From: Acetobacterium woodii
Lineage (GTDB): Bacteria; Bacillota; Clostridia; Eubacteriales; Eubacteriaceae
Assembly: GCA_016213825.1 (NCBI GenBank)
Contig: JACQZP010000027.1
Location: 1 to 64,000, forward strand
DNA: 64,000 nt
Reading direction: 5' to 3'
Shown: piece after piece, positions 53,022 through 61,892 of the stretch
How positions within the stretch are numbered: position 1 is the stretch's first letter
Layout of the letters: each line of letters starts with the position of its first letter
Notes under the pieces: model-generated
What the model was told of the DNA's origin: nothing
Seen by the model: the letters and a program-made list of their open reading frames with translations, nothing else
Databases searched by the model: none
Position numbers and translations under genes: made by a program

Positions 53022-53968
53022 TAGTTGTCACCTCCTGAATATTTAATTCGTGGATCAATACAAGAATACGTAATATCGACAATGAGATTAACAATAGCAT
53101 AGCCAAAGGCAATAATTAAAACACAACCTTCAATCATGGGAAGGTCTTTGGTATTGATGGAATCAATTAAGAGGCCGCCAATTCCTGGCCAGGCAAAGAT
53201 ATTTTCGATAATAACAGCACCTCCAATAATGTGACCAATCTGCAGACCAATGACTGTAATAATCGGCGGAATGGCATTTCTTAATGCATGCCCAAAAATA
53301 ACCTGATTGTCTTCCAACCCCTTTGCCCGGGCAACAGTGATATAGTCCTGTCCTAAAACATCAAGCATGCTGGACCGGAGCATTCTTGTTGTCACTGCGG
53401 TCATCCCAATGGACAAGGTAACAGCGGGCAAGATGATACTTGTAAAACCGGCCATACCACTGACTGGTAGCACTTTTAACTGAATCGAAAAGATAATGAT
53501 CAAGAGCAGTGCAATCCAAAAAGATGGAAATGATGAAAGTAGCAGTGTGGAAAACCGACTAAAATGATCAATGGGCCGATTGTGATTCAAGGCACTGAGA
53601 ATTCCAAACGGTATTGAAATAATAAGTGATATCAAAAATGCACTAAATCCTAGAATTAGCGTATTCGGTAATCTGATTTTCAGGATATCAATCACGGGTT
53701 TGTTATATTTATAGGATGTGCCCAGTTCGCCGGTTACGACATTTCCTAACCAGTCCGTATATTGGGTGAAAACCGGTCTTTTCAGGTCAAATTTTGCTCT
53801 CACGTTTTCAAGTGTCTCTGGTGAAACCGCATCTTCCCCATAAACAGATACAATTATGGCATTCGCCGTATCGCCTGGAGTAACATGGACTGTAAAAAAG
53901 GTTAAGGTCGCTACCATCCATAAAACAATAAACACGATGAGGATTCGTTTAATAATATATTTTATCAT
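53021..53968 (-). CDS. Nik/Opp-type ABC permease (DppB-like), system 2
   Basis: 315 residues, six helices, with the OppB-type N-terminus (I-I-K-R-I-L-I-V) and P-G-D-T-A-N. It follows the binding-protein gene across 263 bp that hold a terminator-like hairpin and repeat element E, so its expression relative to that gene is probably reduced. Confidence 0.92.
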   Translation of the reverse strand: MIKYIIKRILIVFIVLWMVATLTFFTVHVTPGDTANAIIVSVYGEDAVSPETLENVRAKFDLKRPVFTQYTDWLGNVVTGELGTSYKYNKPVIDILKIRLPNTLILGFSAFLISLIISIPFGILSALNHNRPIDHFSRFSTLLLSSFPSFWIALLLIIIFSIQLKVLPVSGMAGFTSIILPAVTLSIGMTAVTTRMLRSSMLDVLGQDYITVARAKGLEDNQVIFGHALRNAIPPIITVIGLQIGHIIGGAVIIENIFAWPGIGGLLIDSINTKDLPMIEGCVLIIAFGYAIVNLIVDITYSCIDPRIKYSGGDN

Positions 53969-54014
53969 TCTGTCTCCTATTCATTTAACTTTTAAGTAAT
54001 TGCGAAATAAAAAA

Positions 54015-54155
54015 ACATCGAACAATGGTTGCTTTGGGTGCAGTTTCCACAAACAATTTCGTAACGTGTAGGCGAACAGTTCACTGAACTGTCCGCCGTA
54101 CAGTGTAGAAATTGTTTCGTGCGAAACTGGACGCAAAGCTCACGGTACTTTCGCA
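54015..54155. repeat. Intergenic inverted-repeat element, copy E
   Basis: The most symmetric copy. Outer CTTTGgGTGCAGTTTC pairs with GAAACTGgACgCAAAG, inner AAACAATTTC with GAAATTGTTT, and the central hairpin is ACAGTTC-ACT-GAACTGT. Flanking GCGAAA (about 54002) and TTTCGC (about 54149) extend it further. It lies between the binding-protein and first permease genes of system 2. Confidence 0.9.
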
Positions 54156-54190
54156 ATCGCCTAATTTAACTTCAAAGAATAAATGAAACT

Positions 54191-54223
54191 AAATCCGTAC
54201 AGTCCTTAAGACTGCACGGATTT
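54191..54223 (-). terminator. Hairpin after the system 2 binding-protein gene
   Basis: AAATCCGT-a-CAGTC pairs with GACTG-c-ACGGATTT, 8 bp after the stop. On the minus strand only a broken T-run follows, so it may be a partial terminator or an mRNA-stabilising hairpin that raises binding-protein levels. Confidence 0.6.
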
Positions 54224-54231
54224 TAAAAATG

Positions 54232-55803
54232 TTATTTTAAACTTGTTTCATTCGGCACAATGAAGTCATGGACAGCAGCGCTGTAGGAAAAGTTTTCAAC
54301 ATCATCTGAGAGCACAAATACGGCCCCATAATTTGCAATTGTGTATACTGCCACATCATTTTGTGCCAATACTTGAGCCTGTTTACTTAATGTGTATTTT
54401 TCTTCCATATTACTGGTTGCTTTGCAAGCATCTACCAGTTTATCCAGCTCTGGGTTGCTGTAATTAATTTGTTTTGCATTACTACTTCCAGAATGATAGT
54501 AGGTACTTAAATAATAAGAAGCTGAAGGGACATAGCCTGTCGCGGCTGAACTAAGCACCATATCAAAATTTCCCGACTTCTGCGCTTCGGTAAAAGCATT
54601 GCCATCTAAGACTTGAACATTTGCTTCAATGCCCAGATTGGCAAAATATCCGGCAACTGCCTGGACAATCAGTGAATTACCCGGTCGTCTTGAGGACGTG
54701 ATAATATTCATCGAAATTTTTTGACCATTATAATCTCTAAAACCATCGCCATCCGTATCTTTAACGCCTGCCGCATCTAATAAAGAACCTGCTTTCTGGG
54801 CATCATATTCATAGGTATCGACATTTGTATTTGCCCATGGCATGGTTTCTAAGAATATCCCTTTCGGTACCGATCCAACCCCAAGCAGTAAATCATTAAC
54901 AATATCTTTTTTATTAACCGCATAGATTAACGCTTTTCTGACATTGACGTCTTTTAAATAGTCCTTATTTAAATTATAACTAAAGAAATAGGTTCGGGCG
55001 GTATTGAATTTTTCAACATTGACCCCATCCTTGTTTGAAAGCGTTTCAAGATCACTAAACGGTACATCGGTCGCAATATCAACTTCGCCATTCTGTGCCG
55101 AAAGAGAACGGGTACTGGAATCGGATAGACTTAAAACCACCCGTCTGGTTACATTCGAATCAACTTTTTGCCAATATTTATCATAGGGCACACATTCAAA
55201 TTTACCAGAAGAAACATCAAAGCTATCCTGTTTAAAATACCCGGTTCCCACAGCCGTCACAAATTCGCCTTTATCATTTACGGATGATTTGGCAACAATG
55301 GCAGTTCCAACGTTGGTCAATGCTTCTGGCAGATCCCCAGTATTAACAGAGGTATTAAATTGAACGGTATAATCATCAATAACATCAACTGAAGCAATCC
55401 CCGTTGTTTTTGCCAATGATGTATTCTCTACTAAACTACGTTCAATACACCATTTGACCGCCTCAGCATTGAACTTTGTACCATCGTGAAAAGTTACATC
55501 ATCACGTAATTTAAACACCCAGGTTGTCTCACCGGTCCGTTCCCATTCTTTAGCCAGGGAAGGGTGCAAAATAAAATCAGAGTCAACCGATACCAGTGTT
55601 TCAATGACCCCGGCAACCTCTTTTAACATCGTCGCACCATCGCCATTGCTGACATCCAGAGTCGTAACCGTGGATGGAAATGCAATGGTAAGAACCTTTT
55701 CGCCATCAGCTGTTTTAGCATTAGCTCCTGAACAACCGGCAAATAAGGTTAAACCTAACCCCATCACCATTAACAACAAAAATCCTTTAACTTTTAATTT
55801 CAA
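54232..55803 (-). CDS. Nik/Opp-type solute-binding lipoprotein, system 2
   Basis: 523 residues, family 5 binding protein with lipobox L-F-A-G-C near residue 24 and NikA-like landmarks (L-A-K-E-W, F-K-L-R-D-D-V-x-F-H-D-G-x-x-F, G-T-G-Y-F, D-T-D-G-D-G-F-R). The start is a TTG at 55803 with AGGAG 8 nt upstream; a longer frame to 55953 is coding only because it runs through repeat element F. Ligand unknown; peptide, nickel or metal-chelate are all possible. Confidence 0.9.
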   Translation of the reverse strand: MKLKVKGFLLLMVMGLGLTLFAGCSGANAKTADGEKVLTIAFPSTVTTLDVSNGDGATMLKEVAGVIETLVSVDSDFILHPSLAKEWERTGETTWVFKLRDDVTFHDGTKFNAEAVKWCIERSLVENTSLAKTTGIASVDVIDDYTVQFNTSVNTGDLPEALTNVGTAIVAKSSVNDKGEFVTAVGTGYFKQDSFDVSSGKFECVPYDKYWQKVDSNVTRRVVLSLSDSSTRSLSAQNGEVDIATDVPFSDLETLSNKDGVNVEKFNTARTYFFSYNLNKDYLKDVNVRKALIYAVNKKDIVNDLLLGVGSVPKGIFLETMPWANTNVDTYEYDAQKAGSLLDAAGVKDTDGDGFRDYNGQKISMNIITSSRRPGNSLIVQAVAGYFANLGIEANVQVLDGNAFTEAQKSGNFDMVLSSAATGYVPSASYYLSTYYHSGSSNAKQINYSNPELDKLVDACKATSNMEEKYTLSKQAQVLAQNDVAVYTIANYGAVFVLSDDVENFSYSAAVHDFIVPNETSLK

Positions 55804-55840
55804 ATCCTTTTCTCCTCTTATAAATAGTATTTTTAGGCGT

Positions 55841-55982
55841 TTGCGAAACGTATACACATCGAACAATGGTTGCTTTACGTTCAGTTTCCACAAACAATTT
55901 CGTAACGTGTAGGCGAACAGTGTAGAAATTGTTTCGTGTGAAGCGGGGCCCAAAGCTCACGGCACTTTCGCAATTACCTAAT
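55841..55982. repeat. Intergenic inverted-repeat element, copy F, lacking the central hairpin
   Basis: Same outer arms as copy E (identical over GAACAATGGTTGCTTT and TTTCCACAAACAATTTCGTAAC), but the jump from GGCGAACAG to TGTAGAAATT removes about 24 nt of central hairpin present in E. It lies just upstream of the system 2 binding-protein start. GCGAAA and TTTCGC again flank the unit. Confidence 0.85.
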
Positions 55983-56058
55983 AGTATTTTTTAATCCTTC
56001 AACATACCGAAATCTTTAGCAGCTTCTTGCATCAGGACTTACACGATTGATCATCTGT

Positions 56059-56163
56059 CTAAAAATATAAGCTGTCGCCTTGTGTGTAACAGTTGAGCAT
56101 AAAAAGTCCAAGCACTAAACCAAGTCCAATTCTAACGAAATTCTTTATTTTTAAGTGACTCAT
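56059..56163 (-). CDS. Possible 34-residue membrane peptide
   Basis: ATG at 56163 with AAAGG 6 nt upstream. The product is basic at the N-terminus (M-S-H-L-K-I-K-N), has one hydrophobic helix (about 10-25, R-I-G-L-G-L-V-L-G-L-F-M-L) and ends S-L-Y-F; a Cys at 25 gives an M-L-N-C context that is only lipobox-like. It lies between the operon 3 terminator and the system 2 binding-protein gene. It may be a small transporter accessory, or a chance frame; no homologue is known to me. Confidence 0.45.
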   Translation of the reverse strand: MSHLKIKNFVRIGLGLVLGLFMLNCYTQGDSLYF

Positions 56164-56189
56164 AATAATCCTTTCCCTAAAAAATTTGC

Positions 56190-56252
56190 AACAAAAAAAG
56201 CCAATAAAACACAACTCCTTTCAAGGAATAACTGCCTTATTGGCTTATTTAT
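56190..56252 (-). terminator. Terminator with overlapping small hairpin (L5)
   Basis: On the minus strand AGCCAATAA pairs with TTATTGGCT followed by seven T residues; it ends the system 3 operon. The 5' arm can alternatively fold as GCC-AAUAA-GGC (56234-56244), the same layout as the AUGAA leaders but with a different loop. Confidence 0.75.
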
Positions 56253-56298
56253 TAATGCTGATTGACCATCAAAGATTGGACGTATTTTTTCTAATCGA

Positions 56299-57219
56299 TT
56301 AATATGATTTCTGAAGTACAAAACTTTGGAAATTATTTAAAACACTATGTTTTGGTGATAATTCAACCATTTCAGCTTCCTCATTCGCGCTTTTTACATC
56401 ATAATCAATCAATACTTTACTCCGTTCATAAATCGGATCGGGAACTGGTACTGCCGATAACAGTGACTGGGTGTAGGGGTGAGCAGGGTGAGAAAATATT
56501 TCTTTGGTTGTTCCAATCTCCATAATCCGGCCATTAAGCATCACCGCAACTTTATCACAGATGAACTTAATAATTGACAGGTCATGGGCAATTAATAGAA
56601 ACGAAAAACCATGTTCGCGCTGAAGTTTCTGAAAAAGCGTGATGATTTGAGCCTGAATCGAAACATCCAGTGATGCAATTGGTTCATCAGCAATAATTAA
56701 ATCCGGGCTGGTACTTAAACACCTGGCAATGGCGACGCGCTGTCGCTGTCCACCAGATATTTCGACTGGGTATTTATTTTTATAAGTATGATCAAGTCCC
56801 ACTTCCAGTAGCAATGAATCCAGTTTTTGTTGAATTTTATTTTTATCCTTCATCAATTTATTCACAATAATCGGTTCCAAAATAATTTCTGCTACGGTCA
56901 TTCTTGGATTAAGCGCCGCTGCCGAGTCCTGAAAAATAATCTGCATATTATTATGAATATCTTCTTTATTTTGGTGATACACTTTTTTGTCCGTAATCTT
57001 GTTGCCTTTAAAATAAACCTCGCCCTGCGTTGCCGGATAAATTCCCATAATAGACCGGGCAACCGTTGATTTTCCGGAACCGGTTTCCCCCACCAAACCG
57101 ACCACTTCACCTTTTCTAATATTAAAACTGACCCCATTGACGGCTTTTATTGTCAAATCTTTATTGATCTGAAAATGCTGGTGCAATTGTGAAACACTTA
57201 GAATCATTTCTGCGTTCAT
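56299..57219 (-). CDS. Nik/Opp-type ABC importer ATPase (DppF-like), system 3
   Basis: 306 residues. Walker A G-E-T-G-S-G-K-S-T, signature I-S-G-G-Q-R-Q-R, Walker B I-I-A-D-E-P, H-loop A-H-D. The C-terminal P-Y-T-Q-S-L-L-S-A-V-P segment is that of oligopeptide importers. It starts 2 bp after the DppD-like stop. Confidence 0.9.
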   Translation of the reverse strand: MNAEMILSVSQLHQHFQINKDLTIKAVNGVSFNIRKGEVVGLVGETGSGKSTVARSIMGIYPATQGEVYFKGNKITDKKVYHQNKEDIHNNMQIIFQDSAAALNPRMTVAEIILEPIIVNKLMKDKNKIQQKLDSLLLEVGLDHTYKNKYPVEISGGQRQRVAIARCLSTSPDLIIADEPIASLDVSIQAQIITLFQKLQREHGFSFLLIAHDLSIIKFICDKVAVMLNGRIMEIGTTKEIFSHPAHPYTQSLLSAVPVPDPIYERSKVLIDYDVKSANEEAEMVELSPKHSVLNNFQSFVLQKSY

Positions 57220-57221
57220 CT

Positions 57222-58238
57222 TTATTGATCCATCCTTTTTAATAAGATTGGCCGTTTTATCTGTGGGGATTTTTCATCAAGCAACCAGGTTGCTGCATAA
57301 TGCGTGGGAGAAATTTCATACATCGGTGGCATTTCTGCGTAATCAATCGCTAAGGCAAATTTGTTTCGAACCGCAAAGGCGTCTCCTGGCGGTGGGTTTA
57401 GCATCACTGGTGGCATGCCTGGAATCGTAGCCAAACACGCTCCTGCTTTTGTCAGTGATGGCAGGGCCGCCATTAATCCCCATACATAGGGATGCCGGGG
57501 GTCATAAAAAACGTCCGCAGCGGTACCAATTTCGACAATTTTACCAGCATACATCACCGCTACACGATCAGCAATCTTGGCGACAACGCCCAGATCATGG
57601 GAAATAAAAACAATCGAAATCCCGGTCTTATCACGAATATCCAGCAGCAGATTAAGAATCTTTGCCTGAACGGTAACATCAAGAGCGGTTGTCGCTTCAT
57701 CCGCAAACAGAATTTTCGGATTAGAAGCTAAAGCAATGGCCAATACACAACGCTGTCGCATGCCACCGGAAAAAAAATGGGGCTGCAGGGCAAACATTTC
57801 CTCCGGTTGGTTAATCCCAACCAGATTCAGCATTTCCACGCCGCGCTTTTTTGCCTCTTCTTTGCTGATCTTGTTATGTTTCATAATTGATTCTGTGATT
57901 TGTTTTCCAATCGGAATCGTTGGGTTAAGCGTCGTCATGGGATCCTGAAAAACCATGGACAATACGCCGCCTCTTAATTTTCGCATTTCTTTTTCTTTAT
58001 AGTCGGTAATGTCTTCTCCATCAACAATGATTCGGCCTTGTTTGATTCGTGATGTTTTTGGAAGCAGTTTTAGAACCGATTGGCTCATCACCGTTTTGCC
58101 ACAGCCGGATTCTCCGACGATGGCTAATATTTCGCCTTTATTTAATGTCAGGCTAACATCTCTAACTGCTTCAACTTCGCCGTTTTTAGTATCAAAACTG
58201 ACTGATAAATTTTTTAATTGTAGCATCGGTTCGGCCAT
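57222..58238 (-). CDS. Nik/Opp-type ABC importer ATPase (DppD-like), system 3
   Basis: 338 residues with intact Walker A (G-E-S-G-C-G-K-T-V), signature F-S-G-G-M-R-Q-R, Walker B and H-loop. The C-terminal oligopeptide domain has P-G-M-P-P-x-x-L-N-P-P-P-G-D-A-F but then N-K-F-A-L-A in place of the usual Cys-containing segment, so the iron-sulfur cysteines seen in system 2 are missing. Start at 58238 with GGGAGG upstream. Confidence 0.9.
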   Translation of the reverse strand: MAEPMLQLKNLSVSFDTKNGEVEAVRDVSLTLNKGEILAIVGESGCGKTVMSQSVLKLLPKTSRIKQGRIIVDGEDITDYKEKEMRKLRGGVLSMVFQDPMTTLNPTIPIGKQITESIMKHNKISKEEAKKRGVEMLNLVGINQPEEMFALQPHFFSGGMRQRCVLAIALASNPKILFADEATTALDVTVQAKILNLLLDIRDKTGISIVFISHDLGVVAKIADRVAVMYAGKIVEIGTAADVFYDPRHPYVWGLMAALPSLTKAGACLATIPGMPPVMLNPPPGDAFAVRNKFALAIDYAEMPPMYEISPTHYAATWLLDEKSPQIKRPILLKRMDQ

Positions 58239-58261
58239 CAATCGCCCTCCCTTTGATATAG

Positions 58262-58299
58262 ATCGATGTCGGATGCTTCGATAAACATCCGACATCGAT
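58262..58299 (-). promoter_or_regulatory. Perfect intercistronic hairpin in system 3
   Basis: ATCGATGTCGGATG (58262-58275) and its exact complement (58286-58299) form a 14-bp stem with a 10-nt loop, between the binding-protein stop and the DppD-like start. No T-run follows. Such hairpins commonly protect the upstream binding-protein mRNA. Confidence 0.75.
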
Positions 58300-58331
58300 A
58301 GATTTTTACAGCATGTTAATTTTGACTTGAC

Positions 58332-59915
58332 TTATTTAGAAAGAGTCCAGTCTTCAATATTCCACATCACGCCAACGGCATGATGTCCAAGAACTCTTTC
58401 AGTACTAAGCCCCTTAAGACCACTGATGCCGACATAATTTCCATCCAGGTAAGCAATTAAAACAGACGCTGGCTGTTGCGAGAAAGCCATTTCAAATTGA
58501 CCATACAGGTCTTTTCTGACATTGGCATCTTTTTCATGTCTTGCCTGGGTTAATAAATCATCCACAACCGGGTTTGAATACTTCATGGTATTGGCACTGC
58601 CATCAGTTGTAAATTGTGAATACAATGCATCTGGATCAAATTCAACAGCATAGCCTGATAAGAAACCGTTGTATCCGGCTTTCCAATCAAATTTCGTTAC
58701 CAATACAATTTCCATATCAACGCCAGCTTCTTTGAGCTGTTTTGAAACGATATTGGCAATGTCAATTCGCTCTTCTTCATAATCACGCACCTGGATAGTG
58801 AAGTGGAATTTTTCCCCATTTCGTTCATAAATACCATCAGCACCCTTGGTCCAGCCTAACGCCTGCATTTCCTGAGCAAATTTATTCAGATCATATTTAT
58901 AAATATCTGCGGCTGTATTTCCACCAAACGCATTTAACTGAATAGGGCTGTAAGCGGTACTTCCCTCGTTATTCAGGACGCTTTTAACAACTGCATCTTT
59001 GTCAATCGCATAATTGAGTACCCCAACCGAATCTTTGTTTTTGATCCAGAAATCAGTTCTGAAATCCACTGACACGGCTCGATAGTCGGCGGTTGTGAAA
59101 TCAACGTTTTGATAACCGTCTTTGCCCCGGAATTTTTCGGCATAATTGGCATTCAACCAGGCCAGATCGGCTTCCCCGGATTCCAACATCAAAGCTTTTG
59201 TGTTTTCCACAGCCACGGTTTTGTAAACGACGCGGTCAATATTGGGAACCTTACCATAATAATCGCTATTCTTTTCCAGGGTAATGGTTCCCCCAGTTTT
59301 ATCCCATTCAACAAATTTATAGCGACCGGTTCCTACTGGCGCCTGATTAAATGAAGCGGTGGTCAGATCCTGGCCATCCAGCAAATGTTTAGGCACAATG
59401 CCAATTGTAAAGTTATCCAGCATAGCGGCATTAAATTGTGAAAGTGTAATCGCAACGGTATTATCATCGGCTGCCGTCACACTGGCGATATCTTTATAAT
59501 TACTTAAGACACTTGCTGACAAGGTCGTGTCTTTTGTCAGTTTATCATAAGTAAAAACCACATCCTGGGCGGTGAATGGCTTTCCATCATGCCATTTCAC
59601 CCCTTTTCTTAATTTAAAGTTATAGGTCATTGATCCTTCGTCATAGGTATAGCTTTCCGCCAAATCTAAAATCGGTTTACCTTTGGCATCGTATTTCATC
59701 AAACCCGAGAAGATAATACCCGACAATTCACTTTTACTAACGATTGGATTGATCGATTCATCGGCCTCACCGGCATAAACCAGCGTATTCGACAAATCTG
59801 ATCCGTCGGCCGATTTCTTATCAGCCGAGGCTGATGAACAACCGGTGAAACTCACCACGGTACCTAAACAAATCACCCCTACCAACAATTTGGCAATCTT
59901 TTTCTTGACACACAT
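58332..59915 (-). CDS. Nik/Opp-type solute-binding lipoprotein, system 3
   Basis: 527 residues, family 5, lipobox S-F-T-G-C near residue 26 followed by a Ser-rich segment. Landmarks: F-K-L-R-K-G-V-K-W-H-D-G-K-P-F and G-T-G-R-Y. Its sequence is more DppA/OppA-like than the system 1 and 2 proteins, lacking the D-T-D-G-D-G insertion. GGAG lies rather far (13 nt) from the ATG. Confidence 0.9.
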   Translation of the reverse strand: MCVKKKIAKLLVGVICLGTVVSFTGCSSASADKKSADGSDLSNTLVYAGEADESINPIVSKSELSGIIFSGLMKYDAKGKPILDLAESYTYDEGSMTYNFKLRKGVKWHDGKPFTAQDVVFTYDKLTKDTTLSASVLSNYKDIASVTAADDNTVAITLSQFNAAMLDNFTIGIVPKHLLDGQDLTTASFNQAPVGTGRYKFVEWDKTGGTITLEKNSDYYGKVPNIDRVVYKTVAVENTKALMLESGEADLAWLNANYAEKFRGKDGYQNVDFTTADYRAVSVDFRTDFWIKNKDSVGVLNYAIDKDAVVKSVLNNEGSTAYSPIQLNAFGGNTAADIYKYDLNKFAQEMQALGWTKGADGIYERNGEKFHFTIQVRDYEEERIDIANIVSKQLKEAGVDMEIVLVTKFDWKAGYNGFLSGYAVEFDPDALYSQFTTDGSANTMKYSNPVVDDLLTQARHEKDANVRKDLYGQFEMAFSQQPASVLIAYLDGNYVGISGLKGLSTERVLGHHAVGVMWNIEDWTLSK

Positions 59916-59963
59916 AAACTTTTCTTTTCTCCTTCAACATTTTATATAAACGGTGCTCTTTAA

Positions 59964-60869
59964 TTAGAGATAACTCTCCCGCTTATTTGTTTCTTTTCTG
60001 AAATAATAGGCAATATTGGTAATACATACCAGGGTTGTAATCAGAAATACCCCAGGAAAGATAATCACCCACCAGGTGTTTGATAAAAGTGCCTTGTTGG
60101 CCAGGGACAGCATACTCCCCCAGGAGACCACATCAACCGGCAAACCTAATCCTAAAAAACTGAGGGTAGATTCCATCGACATGCTCAAACCAATACTTGA
60201 AACGACCACAAACATAATCGTCGACACAAAATTAGGGATCAGATGCTTTCTCATGATATGGAAAAAGCCGCCCCCCATCGATTTTGCTGCTAGTACATAT
60301 TCACTGCTACGAATCTGCCGCACTTCACTTCTGACAATTCGCGCCAGACCACACCACCCGGTAACACCAATTACAAATGATATCTTTAGAATATTCTGTG
60401 ATCCCATTACTGAGGTCAATAATAAAATCAGCAGCAGCGTCGGAATGCTGTTGATCAACTCAGGAATCCGCATCATGATGGCATCTGTTTTTCCATTGGC
60501 GGTTCCGCTGATGCAACCATAAACTACACCAATCACAGTAATAATGGCCATCCCCAGTAAGCCGATTAAAATGGATACCCGACCGCCATACCAGATCATC
60601 GAATAAATATCTCTACCCAGCGAATCGGTTCCAAAATAGAATTCTGATCCCGGAGGTTCATTAAGATTTTGAAGATAAAAGCTGGTGGGATCATGATTGT
60701 ATACCTGTTCGGCAAAAACGCAACCCAGAACAATAATGCTGAGAATGATAATTGAGAGAATCGGTTTGCCTTTCAACCTTTCCAGAAAGGAAATCTTTTT
60801 TTCCTCTGTTTCATAGGTTTTATAATCAGAACCGACTACAACGAACTGGTCTGCGAAGTTTCTTTCCAT
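59964..60869 (-). CDS. Nik/Opp-type ABC permease (DppC-like), system 3
   Basis: 301 residues. Cytoplasmic N-terminus of about 32 residues, first helix about 35-53, then F-G-T-D-S-L-G-R-D and five helices. It overlaps the DppB-like gene by 34 nt; GGAGG precedes the ATG by 7 nt. Confidence 0.92.
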   Translation of the reverse strand: MERNFADQFVVVGSDYKTYETEEKKISFLERLKGKPILSIIILSIIVLGCVFAEQVYNHDPTSFYLQNLNEPPGSEFYFGTDSLGRDIYSMIWYGGRVSILIGLLGMAIITVIGVVYGCISGTANGKTDAIMMRIPELINSIPTLLLILLLTSVMGSQNILKISFVIGVTGWCGLARIVRSEVRQIRSSEYVLAAKSMGGGFFHIMRKHLIPNFVSTIMFVVVSSIGLSMSMESTLSFLGLGLPVDVVSWGSMLSLANKALLSNTWWVIIFPGVFLITTLVCITNIAYYFRKETNKRESYL

Positions 60870-61855
60870 GCCGACACCTCCGTTAATTTCATTCTTGGAT
60901 CAATCGCCTCATTGACAAACTGTGCGATAATACTGCTGGATACCACCATCACGCCGGTGATCATAACAATGAGCATAAGTAAGTTGTAATCATGGTACTT
61001 GGCACTGGTAACGGATAGGGCACCAATCCCCGGATAATTAAACACGGCTTCCGCAATAAAGGTACCGCTTAATACATGGGGAATGGAAATCGCCATGATA
61101 CTAACAATCGTCGGGGCCACATTTCGAAAACAATGTTTTAAAACGATTTCAGATTTTGTACACCCTTTTGATTTAGCCAGCAGTACATATTCTTTGCGAA
61201 TTTCATCCAGTAACTTGTTTCGTATCATATAGGCGTAATACCACAAATGGCTGAGGATCATTACCGTCAACGGTAAAATCATATGTTGAATTCGATTCAG
61301 TAGATCATTTGATTTACCGATATCATAAGCCCCACTGCTGGGAAGCCAACCCAGATTCACGCTGAAAACCAGTACCAGAACAACCCCCAGCCAGAAGGAC
61401 GGAATATAATAAGCCGCCGTTCCCACCTTACAGATAATCCGGTCAATCCAAGTGTCTTCATGCATTGCACAGAATAATGCCAAAATTATTGCCAGAGCAA
61501 AGACGAGAACATAAGCAACACCACCGAGAATTAGGGTATTCCCAATTAGTGGTGTAATCACATCCAATGCCGGCATTTTGTATTTTAATGACAATCCAAA
61601 ATCGCCTTGCGCTGCATTGGCGATCCATTTAACATATTGAAGCGCAATGGGACCATCCAATCCTAACCGCGCTCTTGCCGCATCCAATTCCGTCGAATTC
61701 ATCGACTCCACCGCGTCGCCATAATATGACTGGAGTGGGTCCCCAGGAGCTAAACGGGCAAAATAAAAAACTGCAACTGATAGAATCAACATCGAAATTA
61801 AAAACCACAAAATTCTTCTTAGTATTTTTTCAGCAAGCATTCCTTTTCTATTCAA
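60836..61855 (-). CDS. Nik/Opp-type ABC permease (DppB-like), system 3
   Basis: 339 residues, six helices, with A-R-L-A-P-G-D-P near residue 35 and the G-L-D-G-P-I-x-x-Q-Y family segment. I place the start at a TTG (61855) with GGAGG 7 nt upstream; a longer frame to 61960 would overlap the methyltransferase gene by 68 nt with no ribosome site. Confidence 0.88.
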   Translation of the reverse strand: MNRKGMLAEKILRRILWFLISMLILSVAVFYFARLAPGDPLQSYYGDAVESMNSTELDAARARLGLDGPIALQYVKWIANAAQGDFGLSLKYKMPALDVITPLIGNTLILGGVAYVLVFALAIILALFCAMHEDTWIDRIICKVGTAAYYIPSFWLGVVLVLVFSVNLGWLPSSGAYDIGKSNDLLNRIQHMILPLTVMILSHLWYYAYMIRNKLLDEIRKEYVLLAKSKGCTKSEIVLKHCFRNVAPTIVSIMAISIPHVLSGTFIAEAVFNYPGIGALSVTSAKYHDYNLLMLIVMITGVMVVSSSIIAQFVNEAIDPRMKLTEVSAWKETSQTSSL

Positions 61856-61892
61856 ATCTCGCCCTCCCCACTCTTTGAATTTAAAATGACTT

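Noticed and set aside
55804-55953. 50-residue N-terminal extension of the system 2 binding protein
   Set aside because: The extension is translated repeat element F; the signal peptide begins right after a TTG with AGGAG 8 nt upstream.
19180-55982. The six hairpin elements as integron attC sites
   Set aside because: They have nested arms, but I could not find paired RYYYAAC/GTTRRRY core sites at the ends, no integrase is present, and they lie between housekeeping operon genes rather than cassettes.
55985-56058. Short frame M-Q-E-A-A-K-D-F-G near 56010
   Set aside because: Only 13 codons with no ribosome site; it could be the tail of a vanished gene, but the evidence is too thin to annotate.
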